From Coffea arabica (taxonomy: Eukaryota; Streptophyta; Magnoliopsida; Gentianales; Rubiaceae), in NCBI RefSeq assembly GCF_036785885.1, contig NC_092329.1:16634449-16698448 (forward strand): DNA of 64,000 nt, given 5' to 3'. Positions 44,997-56,796 of the stretch are shown one piece after another; positions within the stretch are counted from its first letter, which is position 1; every line of letters begins with the position of its first letter. The notes under the pieces were generated by a model. The model searched no databases, was not told the DNA's origin, and saw only the letters and a list, made by a program, of their open reading frames with translations. The translations under genes were made by a program, and so were the position numbers.

Positions 44997-46387
44997 GGGA
45001 AATTTGCCAAATTGGTCCCTAACATTTTCACAAAAAACTTTTTTAGTCCCTAACATTTAAAATCAGTCAGAATAGTTCTTAACATATAAATTATGAACCA
45101 GTTTGGTCATAATGCTCGTATTTGTTCTTTTTTTTTTGCTAAAAATAGCACACTGACATAATTTCAAGAGCAAAATCGGAAACATTCGTTAATCCATAAT
45201 TTTGCATCCCTCAAACTCTTCCACCGCTTCTTCAATTGGTTCTCAGCCTACTTAAATCCCAGTTCCCAATTTGTATTTTCATATTTTTATGTTAGAGCTG
45301 AGGAAAAAAGTGAATCATCATCATCATCTTCTTCAGTAGCTGTGGTATCAGAAGAGCCTAAAAATGAGGAACCCCAGAAGAAAGATTTGAGTTTGGAAGG
45401 TGAGTTAAGTGGAGAGAGCGGAGTAAGTGGAACTGAGTCCAAACCTGAGGCTGAATCCGATGCGGAGAAGGAAGAGAAAGAGAAGCTGCAAGAATTGGAC
45501 TGGAAAAGTGATGAGAACTTCAAGAAGTTCATGCGGAATCCATCTATTGAGGCTGCTATAAAGTTAGAAAAGAAGAGGACCGATAGGAAGCTAAAGGAGC
45601 TTAACCGGGAAACAAGTGATAATCCCATCTTGGGCTTCTTTAATAAATTAGCTCGAGATAATTTGCCTAAAGAGAAAGAGAGGTTGGAAAAAGCAGAAGA
45701 GGCTTTTAAAGCTCTTGACCTTAACAAGGTACTATTTTCCTCTCTGATATGCCTTCAGATATCCATTTAATTTATTGCACTTTCACCTGTATTAAATTAT
45801 TTATACCCGTTTGATCTTTGTTATTCATGAGATTTTTTTGTCATTGCATGCAGTTAAAGAGCTGTTTTGGATTTCATGCATTTTTTGCCACTAATGTTAG
45901 GATATTTGGAGATGGAGAAATTCTTATTGGAAATACAAATCCCAGTTCTCAGCCTACTCATCCCTCAAACTCTTACCGGTAAGATGATGATGATTCACTT
46001 TTTTCCTCAGCTCTTTTCTACACCACCACAAAATATGAAAATACAAATTGGAAGCTGGGATTTAAGCAAAAAGAAGAATGGAAACTACAGTTGGAATTCA
46101 AGAATAAACAAGAAGAACAAATTATGAAGTAGCAGTAGGCTGAGAACCAATTGAAGAAGCGGTGGAAGAGTTTGAGGGTTGCAAAATTATGATTTAATGA
46201 AAGTTTTCAATTTTGCCCTTAAATTATGCTGGTGTGCTATTTTTAGCCGGAAAAAGGAGCAAATACGAGCATTAGGACCAAACTGGCACATAATTTATGT
46301 GTTAGCAATTATTATGGCTGATTTTAAATGTAATGGACTAAAAAAGTTTTTTGTGAAAATATTAGGGACCAATTTGGCAAATTTCCC
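44997..46387. mobile_element. Pack-MULE carrying an EGY3-like gene fragment
   Basis: Inverted arms run 44997-about 45331 and about 45983-46387. The left starts GGGAAATTTGCCAAATTGGT and the right ends ACCAATTTGGCAAATTTCCC. Exact 9-bp repeats TTTCTAATA flank it at 44988-44996 and 46388-46396. The interior holds two exons and the intron of a chloroplast protein gene. The right arm contains an inverted copy of the first about 35 bases of the captured exon (the Ser-coding TCATCATCATC run), so the arm extends into the captured sequence. The right arm also has an extra about 70-bp stretch near 46070-46135. Confidence 0.9.
45297..45934 (+). pseudogene. EGY3: Captured EGY3-like (chloroplast S2P-type) gene fragment
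   Basis: Exon 1 (45297-45728, 144 codons open) reads AEEKSESSSS, an acidic Glu/Ser-rich leader, then DWKSDENFKKFMRNPS, IEAAIKLEKKRTDRKLKEL and KEKERLEKAEEAFKALDL. It stops at AAC AAG with GT donor. Exon 2 (45854-45934) after acceptor GCATGCAG gives LKSCFGFHAFFATNVRIFGDG and EILIGN, and then runs into transposon sequence. From memory of the family this is the region ahead of the membrane domain of EGY3, a site-2-protease-like chloroplast membrane protein. Neither the transit peptide nor any of the transmembrane part is present. It has no start of its own apart from an internal ATG at 45342. Open but only a fragment, it is unlikely to be functional. Confidence 0.65.
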
Positions 46388-46449
46388 TTTCTAATACAAT
46401 CACTCAAAAGGTTGAATAAATGTAGGTACAGAGTTTTATTTATTTCAAA

Positions 46450-47205
46450 CCTATGTTTTCAGACTCGAGCCGGGCATCGATTCGGTTGTCCTTAGGAGTC
46501 AGGGATCAATGGGTTCGATCGGAGTTGAACCGGATGATGTCATAAATAAAAATTATTTAAAAATTAAAATATTGTATGTAAAATACTTAAGAACATGTTA
46601 ATATTAATACATGTATATTTATATATATATTTGATGCTTCAAATATATTTAACAAGAAAATACAAAAAAATTAGAATGATCAAGTAGCAATATATATTAT
46701 TCAATGAACATTAACAAGTTTATAATTAAAATTATGAATTTGATTGAAAAATAACTCTAGACTTTAGGACAACATTTATATAGTATGAAATATTTGAGAT
46801 ATATTAATAAGTTTTAACAACTTAGGAGCCAAAACATAATATTCAAATTGCTTTGACCTTTCAAAAAAAAAATTTGGGCAGTAGGACTTAGTGGCTGAGG
46901 TCTCCAACTCTGCTGCGCATGTCATGTTAGATCCCTGCTTCAATTAAGAGGCCCCATTATATCTTTCCATCGAGCCCACCAAGATCCCACCACTGGTTTG
47001 TAAGAAAGAAGAGCAAAAAAGAAAGAGAAGGCTTTGTATCAAATCCGTTTATTCGGTTTGCCGGTCAAACCCCGTCAAATCCGATTTTTTATCGGGTTTG
47101 ACCGAGTTTTAAACATTCAGTTTTTTAGAGCAACTCGGACTGGATACTTGGCCGGTTCCCGGTTCGACCTGACTGATCCGGTTCGAGTTTAAAAACACAG
47201 TTTCA
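46450..47205. mobile_element. MITE-like element with ACTCGAxCCGG ends
   Basis: The left end TTTTCAGACTCGAGCCGGGC and the right end (reversed TTTTTAAACTCGAACCGGAT) form an imperfect inverted pair, and GGTTCGA / TCGAACC words cluster at both ends. The centre is AT-rich. At 46885-46960 there is an SINE-like TTAGTGGCTGAGGTCTCCAA stretch. No clean target duplication was found. Confidence 0.5.
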
Positions 47206-47551
47206 AACTTCATGACTTGCATGCAATAAAAATTTAGTCCAAACTATCTTCCAACGGTCTTGCTTTAGATGTTTAAAAAAACTAGCCCCTCTGGTTGAGT
47301 CCAGAGAGGGTGGCCGAAACACTATCCAAATAAACAATTCTTTAATTGATTTCTTCCACTTCGAATGCCCGATGGTTAAGTAGGTGGCCGAAAAGTTCAA
47401 TTTGCCTTTGTCGCTTGAAGCCTGTCAGATGGTCGAAACTAAAGGCAGGTGGCTAACAGAGTGGCCAACAATGGTCAGCGATTTTCTTGTGAAAGAGTGG
47501 CTGACAGCGTGCTTATTCAACCCCGTCAATTTCAGCAAGAAAAATCAAGAT

Positions 47552-47903
47552 AAGGGAAAAATTCACTTTTTCTCCTTAAATTTTGAGTTAGAGACATATT
47601 TCATCCCCAAACTTTTAGACGCACCACATTTAGTATATAAATTAATTATTTTGGACCACATTTAGTTCAAAAAGGGTAAAATATTCAATTTGGATGAAGA
47701 AGATTGACTTGACCATTAATTTTAATTGAAAAGTTATTTTTACTTAACGGCCACGTGCCAAACACGTGACTTTTTCCATCCAAATTAAGTAATTTACCAT
47801 TTTTGGACTTAATGTAAAAAAAATAATTAATTCATAAACTAAATATGGTACATCTAAAAATTTGGGAATGAAATGTATCCCTACCTCAAAGTAGATTTTT
47901 CCC
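47552..47903. mobile_element. MULE-type MITE
   Basis: The arms GGGAAAAATTCACTTTTTCT and AAAGTAGATTTTTCCC are inverted, and internal matching includes GTCCAAAA/TTTTGGAC and AATTTGGATG / CATCCAAATT. The flanking repeat ATCAAGAT (47544-47551 and 47904-47911) is exact over 8 bp. It has no coding sequence. Confidence 0.75.
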
Positions 47904-48198
47904 ATCAAGATCAAATTGACAAAAATTCAACTTGGCAAAAGGACACTGGTACATGCTAGATTCAACTTCCTCTTTCGAGGGTTTGTGATAAGTTTTTCTC
48001 AGGTTTCTTTTGCATTCATTTAGCCCTTGATATAAAGCTGCTTTTGTGTGAAAATTAAGGCAAGAGAAAATGGTGCTGCTTAAGAGAAAATAAGGAAAAC
48101 ACCAACCCTTGCTCTGAATTGTACTAGCTTGGTCGTTTAATCAACTTTCCAATGTCGTTTCTCCAAATCTACCCAACTATTTTCCGACATTGTTTTAA

Positions 48199-49234
48199 GG
48201 GATAATTTCATAAACCTCCCCTGAGGTTTCTGACCATTTCACTGAGCTCTCTTGAGGTTTGAAAAATTATACAAACCTCCCTTATCATTTAAAATGATAA
48301 TTTTATCCTTAAATATTTTAATGAAATTCCCTTATTTGGTATGCTTATACTTAGAATGAGTTTTAAAATTATTTTTTCATTTTTTTCCTTCTTATTCCTT
48401 TTTTTTCTTATTCCTTTTTATTTTTTCTAATTTTTATTGTAACAAAATGTCGAACCAATAATTTTTTTAACGAGTTAATTTTATATGTAATCTAATATTT
48501 TTATTGATCTTTGTTTTCTATTTTTTGGTACTAAAATTAACAATAAATCAAAAAGAAATGGCCAAAAATCACTACTAAATTATAATAATCTCACTACTCA
48601 AAAAATTCATAAACTTTTCATTGTTTTCCTTCTTATTCCTTTTTTTTCTTATTCCTTCTTATTGTTTTTAGTTTTTATTGTAACCAAATATCAAACCAAT
48701 AATTTTTTTAAGAGTTAATTTTATATGTAATCTAATATTTTTACTGATTTTTGTTTTCTATTTTTTGGTACTAAAATTAACAATAAATCAAAAAGAAATG
48801 GCCAAAAACCACTGCCAAATTATAATAATCCCACTACTCGAAAAATTCATAAACTCTAAATGAATTATTTTAACATTTTCTTTTATATCTTATAAATCTA
48901 TATCCATAATAAAGTATCATCAAAAGTATCCTATCATAGTGATAAAATTATTATTATAGTTGTATATTAAATAGTAGGTATGGACATGAAAAATTTGGCA
49001 CTTTTTTCTTATAATTATACTGGATAATCTTATAATTATATAGGAAAATATATTAAAACTCATTAAATAAGGGCATTTTTTTGGGTATTCATTTAAAAAA
49101 TTAACCAAGTCAATATTATTTTAAGGTTTTATTACTAAAACTATCAAATCAAGGGAGGTAAGTATAATTTTTAAATCTCAAGGGAGTCCAGTGAAATTGT
49201 CAGAAACCTCAGGGGAGGTTTCTGAAATTATCCC
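48199..49234. mobile_element. MULE-type MITE with internal 242-bp duplication
   Basis: The left arm GGGATAATTTCATAAACCTC and the right arm GAGGTTTCTGAAATTATCCC are inverted for about 100 bp. Exact 9-bp repeats TTGTTTTAA lie at 48190-48198 and 49235-49243. Inside, about 48378-48619 is repeated at 48620-48861 (period 242), starting TTCATT(T/G)TTTTCCTTCTTATTCC. There is no transposase. Confidence 0.85.
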
Positions 49235-49591
49235 TTGTTTTAATCTGCACTTTTGTAACACATACTGTAGAGTTCCTTTGTTCTTTAACCATCCTTAACA
49301 AGTTACCAGAGGAACTTCAAATTAATGCCTAAAGTTCAAGGATCATCATCTCTTGTTTCCTAGGAACTCAACAATATACCACGAAGAACAAATCAGAGTG
49401 GCATTTGATTCCACTTTCCACCGTTTCTGGAATTAACTTCAAAAATTGACTTAGGTAGTGCCTAAGACCCTTGGTGGCATGATCTTGAGCGAGCTTTTTT
49501 CTTGATCTTATGAGCCTTGTGGCTTTGAAAACAAACCAAAAGCTTCATTTGTTTTTCTTCTTTGTTTGCTTTGCGCGATAAATGAATGGTT
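49235..49591. other. Unique flank between MITE and copia element, no gene seen
   Basis: No ORF or repeat was recognised. It is the left side of the copia insertion site. The sequence continues after the copia element at 59271. Confidence 0.4.
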
Positions 49592-50130
49592 TGTTAGGGC
49601 GGTTATTTATATTTAATCTTTTGGTGAAAACCATCACCTATGTAATCCAAGATCTTATGGCAATTATTAAGAAATAAATTAACGATAAAATTGCGGAAGC
49701 GTACCTGAATTCATATTGACAAACTGATATATGAATCTCCAAGGGTATTGAGGTGGCCTTCCAGGTCAACACATATTCGTTGATTCTTGAGAGAGTCCTT
49801 TAATATCTCTCTGGTATCTTTCCTGACGATGGGATATCAAGGAAGAACTATATTTTGTGGTACTAAAAAATACGACAAATAGAATGATACGTGTGACCTG
49901 GGGACCATAACCCTATTTATAGGTAACATTCCTCTTACCTTTTAGAACCCTATTTCAGCCCATCATAGAAATAGGAGTCCTTAAATCTCTACACACTAAA
50001 TGCCCACATCCTATTAGATACATTAAGTCCAAACCATATTTGATCACTTTAATTGGATTTAACCTTATTTGACAGTTTGCAACCCATAATTATTCACATA
50101 TAAGTTCAACGTTGGATTAAGGATCCAACA
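49592..50130 (-). repeat. 3' LTR of the copia element
   Basis: It aligns end to end with 58732-59270 and has the same length (539 bp). It ends at ATCCAACA next to the polypurine tract. Part of it (from about 49990) is duplicated again at 50305-50445. Confidence 0.9.
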
Positions 50131-50141
50131 ATCTCCCACTT
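50131..50141 (-). promoter_or_regulatory. Polypurine tract of the copia element
   Basis: The minus strand reads AAGTGGGAGAT immediately before the TG of the 3' LTR, the plus-strand primer site of copia elements. A duplicate lies at 50446-50456. Confidence 0.75.
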
Positions 50142-50304
50142 GGACTATATGTATGACCTTATAATTATGTTTCGCAATTGACAATATGAGCTCAACTTTA
50201 CTGTCATTGTTAAAATGTATCTGTAGGCAATTCGGTCCATCAATCACACCAATATAGGATCAAAGCGGTCTTTGTTACAATTTAGTAACTCGACATTAAG
50301 TCTC

Positions 50305-50620
50305 TACATATTAAAGGCCCGCATCCTATTAGATATATTAAGTCCAAACCATATTTGATCACTTTAATTGGACTTCACCTTATTTGACAGTTTGCAATCC
50401 ATAATTATTCACATATAAGTCCAATGTTAGATTAATGATCCAACAATCTCCCACTTGGACTATTTGTGTAACCTTATAATTATGTTTCGCAATTAACCGT
50501 ATGAGATCAATTTTACTGTCATTGCTAAAATGTATCTGTAACCAATTCGATCCATCAATCACACCAATATAGGATCAAAGCAGTCTTTGTTACAATTTAG
50601 TAACTCGACCCATCAATGGT
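50305..50620 (-). repeat. Direct duplication of the LTR/polypurine junction
   Basis: About 315 bp covering the last about 140 bp of the LTR, the polypurine tract and some 175 bp of internal sequence is repeated from 49990-50304. Both copies contain CCAACAATCTCCCACTTGGA at a spacing of 315. The result is a second, partial LTR end inside the element. Confidence 0.8.
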
Positions 50621-53600
50621 CACATATATCGATATAATTGAATGGCATGAATCATGATGTGGATGTGTAGCATAGAAATTTCATGTAATGTGATCAAAAC
50701 ATGCCTATTTTCAATTGGTCTATCTTAAATTTTATGAAATCAAACCATACCAAAGTCAGGATGTAAATAAATATAGACTTTATTTATCCATAAAATATCA
50801 TTAAATCATTAATAACCGAAAAGTATCATAAGAGCATTTAAAATATTAAACTCCTACTAAAACTGTACATCATTTAATAACATGACACTCATACAAGCAG
50901 TATACTCATGAAACATTTTGGGTGGCAATCCCTTAATAAGCGGATCCGTAACCATGGAGTTTGTCCCGATATGCTCTATCAATAACTGCCCACTCTGTAC
51001 TCTTTCTTTAACAGCCAAGAACTTGATATCTATATGTTTAGATTTCGTCGAACTCCTGTTATTATTGGAATATAGGACTGCTGATTTATTATTATAAAAT
51101 AATTTGAATGATTTTTCAATACTATTCACTATACGTAATCCTGTGACGAAATTTTACAGCCAAATCTCTTGATTGAATGCCTCATAACAAGCTATAAATT
51201 CTGCAGCCATAATAGAAGATGCTATGAGGGACTGTTTAATACTCTTCCAACATATGATACCTCTAGCCAACAAGTAGATATAACCTAATGTTGACTTCAT
51301 AGTATCTTGGCATTCAGCATAATCGAAATCAGTATACCCAATGATCTCTAACTCATCTGACTTCCGATGCGTGAGCATGTAATATTTTATTTTCTGCAAA
51401 TACCGCAAGATCCGTTTGGTTGCTTTCCAATGATCTAATCCAAAATTGCTTAAATATCTACCCAACATTCCAATAATGTACGCAATATCCGAACATGTAT
51501 ATATTTGAATATACATTAGACTCCCTACTGCTGACACATAAGGAATCTTTTGCATTTTTTTTCCTCAAAAGTATTCTTAGCATACTGTTCAAAACTAAAT
51601 TTGTCTCCTTTAGCCACGGGAGTGTTGCCTGATTTACAATTTTACATGTCATATTTTTTTAGAACCTTTTCGATATAGCCCTTTTGTGATAGTTCTAAAA
51701 TACTCCGAAATCGATCCCGGTGTATTTGTATGTCTAACACAAAAGATACATTACCAAGATCTTTCATTTCAAAATTTTTAGATAGAAATTTCTTGGTTTC
51801 ATGCAATAGACCAATATCGTTGCTGGCAAGCAAAATGTCATCAACATACAATACCAGAAAAATATACTTGCTTCCACAGAACTTATGGTATATGCAATTA
51901 TCTACTAAATTTATCTCAAAATTAAATGAGATGATCACTTGATTAAATTTGAAATACCATTATCGAGATGCTTGTTTGAACCCATAGATGAATTTTTTAA
52001 GCTTTTGGATCTCCTAATACAAAGTTTTCAGGTTGTACCATATAAATTGTCTCATCAATGTTACCATTGAGAAACGCTGTCTTTACATCCATCTGATATA
52101 ACTCAAGATCGAAATACGCCCCACTAATACTATGATAATTCTAAAAGAGTCATTTGAAGAGACCGAAGAGAAGGTTTCTTTATAGTTGATACCTTATTTT
52201 TGTATAAATCCCTTAACGATAAACCGAATTTTGTATCTTTCCACATTACCTTTCGAATCTCTCTTGATTTTAAATATCCATTTACAACCAATGAGTTTCG
52301 CACCTTTTGGCAATGGGACAAGATCCTAAACATCATTTTTTTCATGGATTTAATCTCCTCATTCATGGTATCGATTCACTTTTGAGAATTTGAACTTTTT
52401 ATGGCTTGACAGAAGTTGATCGAATCATCTTCCATCAATCCAGTGTCATCTTCATGTTATTGGAGAAATATAATATAATCATCTGCCACTGCATTTCTCC
52501 TTTCTCTAGTGGATCTTCTTAATGGCACTGGTTCTTGGAGAGGAAGATTTTGTTCTTCTATAACAGTTTGTTATTCGACATTGTCTTGATTTGTCATGTC
52601 ATGATCTTGTTCAAAAATAGGATCTTGAGTAAGATCAATGACACTTGTGAGAATATTAATATGTTCCTCTTTAAAGACAATATCCTTTACTATATTTTCT
52701 CTCCCAAACTCGACATCTTCAAAGAACCAGGCATTTTCTATCTCAAAAATTGATTTAGTTATGGGATCATAAAACTTGTAACCTCTGAATCTTTAAGAGT
52801 ATCTAATAAAATAATAACTAACTGTTTTTGAGTCTAGTTTCTTTTCATTTGACCTGTAAGGCCTTACTTCAGTTGGACACCCCCAAACGTGTAAATGCTT
52901 TAAACTGGATTTTTTCCATGTCCAAAACTCATAAGAGATTTTGATAGTTGATTTAGTTGGAACTCTATTAAGAATATATGCTGCAGTCTTAAGTGCTTCT
53001 CCCCAGAGTGACTCTGGTAAGGTAGAATGACATATCATACTCCTTACCATGTCTTTAAGTGTTCTATTTCGTCGTTCAGTTACACCATTCATAGTGGGTG
53101 AACTCGGCATAGTATATACTGTGGGACGATACCGTATTGCTCTAGGTATTTAGCAAATAGTCCTGAACGTTGTTCACCTGAATCGTCATATCTATCATAG
53201 TACTCACCACCACGGTCAGATCTGACGCTTTTAATTCTTTTATTGAGTTGATTCTCAACTTCATCCTTAAAATTTTTGAACACGTCCAGTGACTGTGACT
53301 TTTCAGAAATGAGATATATGTAGTCATATCTTGAAAAATCGTCTATGAACGTTATAAAATATTGTTGACCATTCCAAATAGATATGAAAAATGGTCCACA
53401 AATATCTGTATGTATAAGTTCTAAGACGTCTAAGGACCTATTGGTTTCAAATCTCCTTTTATTGGTTTGTTTCCCCTTTATACAGTTAATACAATCATTA
53501 AAATTTGAAAAATTCAAGGGATCGAGAATTTCATTTGATACAAGCCTTTCCATTCTCCGTTTGGAGATATATTTCAATTTCTTGTGCCATAATGCAACTG

Positions 53601-55024
53601 AATTCTTATTGGTTAATTTTCTTTTTATTCCTTTGGTACTCAAATGTAGAGATTCATTAAATGAGACAATTGTATTAATTAAATATAGATTATCGTATTG
53701 TATTAAAGAATCAGAACCAACCAATTTTGAATCATGAAACAATTCAAAATTTTCATTTCCAAATGAACAAAAATAACCAAATTTGTCCAAAGCAGAAATA
53801 GAAATTAAATTCCGTCGAAAAGACGGTACAACAAATGTCTCATTAAGATCCAAATAAAATTGGATCTTTAACAATAATCTAAAAACTCCAATTGTCTAAA
53901 CTTGAACTGTTTTGCCATCGCCCACGTAGATATATCTTTCATTATCATTAGATTTTCCACAATTCAGGCAACCCTGCATAGATACACTGATATGAGTTGT
54001 TGCACCATAATCTAATTACCATATGTGTCTAGATACTGGAGTTAAATTAACCTTAGAACAAATCAAATTGAGAAGCATACTTTTTTTAGCACGTCAAGCA
54101 TGATAGTTGGTGCAATACTTCTTTTTATGCCTTTCAGTTCCACAGAAGAAACAACTATTCTTTCCCTAATCATCTGATTTCTTTTATTGTTTCTTTTGTA
54201 GCGCTGTACCTGCAGCTCCTTTTTCCTTCTTTTTCTTAAGTCCCTTACTTTTATTATTAGTTGTTGATATCAGATGGACACTTTCTATCTGGTCTTGTTT
54301 CAACCTTTCCTCTTTCTCTACGCAGTGTGAGATGAGTTTATTTAAAGATCAAGTCTCATTTTGACAGTTGTAACTCATCTTAAACTGGCTAAACTGTGTA
54401 GAAAGAGATATTAAAATCAAATGCACCAATAACTCTTCAGAGAGTGTTAATTTAAGTACATTTAATTTTGGAACAAGATGAGACATTTTTATAATGTACT
54501 CTCTGATATTACCTTTACCACTAAATTTCATTGAAACTAGGTGAGTCAAGAGCGTATTAATTTCAGTCTTTTCGTTCTTGACAAAACTTTTTTTAATGTT
54601 CTGAAAGAACTCTTTAACGGTTATTGTCGTTTATGACATTGTTCCTCTAAATGCTTTTGGAACGGCCTTTTTAATGATCATCAGACACAAGCGATTCGAT
54701 TTCTCCCACCTCTCATTATAATTTTTTTATTAGAGATACTCTGATCTGTAAGAGGTAGGAGAGAATCATCCCTTAACTAGTACTGTTAATCGAACCGGGC
54801 AACTCGTGAGATTCGATAAGAGCTCGGCTCGGCTCGTTTACAGAGAAAAACGATCCGAGCTCGAGCTGTACTCAATGCTCGTTTAAGCTCGTTAGACTCG
54901 AAGATTAGGGGCATTTTCATCATTTTAATATATATGTGGTACTCTAACCCAAAGTCATCTCCCGTCTGTAGCCCTAATTTTTCTTTCCTCTTTTGGTCTT
55001 ACTCTTTCCCATCCCACAACCGTC

Positions 55025-55310
55025 AGCCCATCACTCTTCAAGCCTCCATTCTCACCCTGCACCGCGCAGCTTCCATTCTCACAGCAGCCGCACATCGCAT
55101 GCCCCACCCGCACCCTCCATTCTCACTGCCAGGAGCAGCCGTAGCCGCACGCACCTTCCATTCTCACCGCAGCCGCACGCCGCACCCCGCAGCAGCACCT
55201 TGCATTCTCACCGCTAGGCGCAGCCGCAGCCGCACGCCAGCACCCTTTATTTTCACCGCAGCCGCACACCGCACCTTTCATTTTCACCATAGCCGCATCC
55301 TCCATTCTTG
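55025..55310 (+). repeat. GC-rich imperfect tandem repeat in the hAT element
   Basis: The unit is roughly CACC(C/T)T(C/T)CATT(C/T)TCACCGCAGCCGCACGC, repeated with variation about six to eight times. It keeps several frames open by chance and gives Ser/His/Pro/Ala-rich translations. It lies after a TATA-poor leader and before a GTAACG site near 55436 that could be an intron donor. Confidence 0.7.
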
Positions 55311-56565
55311 CCACCGTCACTGACTCAATATACGGAGCAGCCACATCCTCTTTCTCGTGAATCCGTGAGCAGTGCCATACCGAGCCACCTCGGTAGAGCT
55401 AGAGGCTTCTACCATATCCCGATTCGCTGCATTCTGGTAACGATTTCTTCTCAATTTTTGCAATTTCCTGATCATAGGTTGGCATCTCCAAATTGTATTC
55501 TTTTCAAAAGATACCAACAAGTATGTTTAATTAGTTTTTCTTTTTGTGCTAAGAGATGTGTGTTTAATTGGTACCAGTTCCTCTGATTTCCTTCTACTTA
55601 ATTCCTTTTTTAATCACTTTTTTTTTTCCTTTCTTGAAAATTAGCTAGCAATCTATTCTGATGATCTGGTTGAGTTTCATTCGAGTTGTTCGTTGGAGGG
55701 AGAATTGGGCTTTCTAACCAAATTTAAAGGGCTCACTGGGCACTGGGATGCTGATGCCCAAAACGCTAACACTAAACTACTTTTTGGTTACCTTCACTTT
55801 TTTTTGTCAAATTTGGTTACCTTCACTTGAGTGGTGAGGAAACGAAATAATTTATAGGTGTTGTTTTGTGTCAACGTTATTTTTCTTGGTTGGGAATAAA
55901 ATCAAAATTATTTTAGTGTGAAATAACTCTATCTTTTGCTATTTAACATTATTTCACTATTTGAAACAGTAGACTAACATTTTTAATATCCTGTTTCCAA
56001 ATAAAAAGCTATCTTTTATACTCTTTTTGGGTTATTTGTGGTAATATGTTAATAAAAGAATGGATGATAACTAACGTACATAAAAGTAACTACAGCTATT
56101 TGTTTATGGACTTGCATAATAGCTTTCTTTCAATATATATGAAGTACTAACGTACAATTGGACCTCTACCAAAGTATGATAATAAACTGCTTTGCTTTTC
56201 GATTTCTGATGATCTGGTTGAGTTTCATTTGAAATGGTTGCCCATAGTCAGACCACTGGAGCGCATGTGAATTGTGTACCATCTTCAGATGACACTATTC
56301 ATATTTAGTTTAGTGGAAATGCCACTATACTGAGTTCTGGTTGAGTTTTTAAGAGCTTTTCTCTGTTATTTCATTAATCTAAATGTAAGCTTGAGAATTG
56401 AGATAGGAACAAGTTAAAGAAATGTTAAAATTGGCTTGAAGTGGGCATTATTTCTTGGAATCTATTTTATTACTTTTGTACCTTATTTCTTAGAAAAGTT
56501 ATTCTAAATTTCTGTTTTGGCTAATCAGAATCTGTATTTGTTATTAAATGTGTTTTGATTAAGGA

Positions 56566-56796
56566 ATGTACAGCTCTCCATTCAACTCATTTCAAGGTTC
56601 ATCATCAAGTCCTGTGATGGAGCAAAATAATGAAGACGTGGAACAATTGAACTACAACGAAAAAAGAACAGATGAGATGAGTGAAGAAGAGATAGAAATG
56701 ATAGAAGATGATGGCAATGAAGGAGGACAGCAATTAGATGGAGATGGAGGAGCTTTAGGTTCTGGCTTTATATATTCGAGCTTGTTGAAGTATTAG
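56566..56796 (+). pseudogene. Short acidic ORF, possible N-terminal exon of a lost hAT transposase
   Basis: It has 76 codons: MYSSPFNSFQGSSSSPVM, then a Glu/Asp/Asn-rich stretch (MSEEEIEMIEDDGNEGG) and Gly-rich end GDGGALGSGF. Serine-rich then acidic leaders often precede the BED zinc finger in hAT transposases, but no BED finger or later domain follows before the terminal repeats. The link to a transposase is inference from its position. The function is unknown. Confidence 0.35.

Noticed and set aside
45287..45727. 146-codon Ser/Phe-rich minus-strand frame
   Set aside because: It is the exact antisense of the EGY3-like exon, whose plus-strand translation shows family motifs and matching splice sites.
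54934..55323. 129-codon Ser/His/Pro/Ala-rich frame as a gene
   Set aside because: It is produced by the GC-rich tandem repeat. Two overlapping frames are equally open and no domain is seen.
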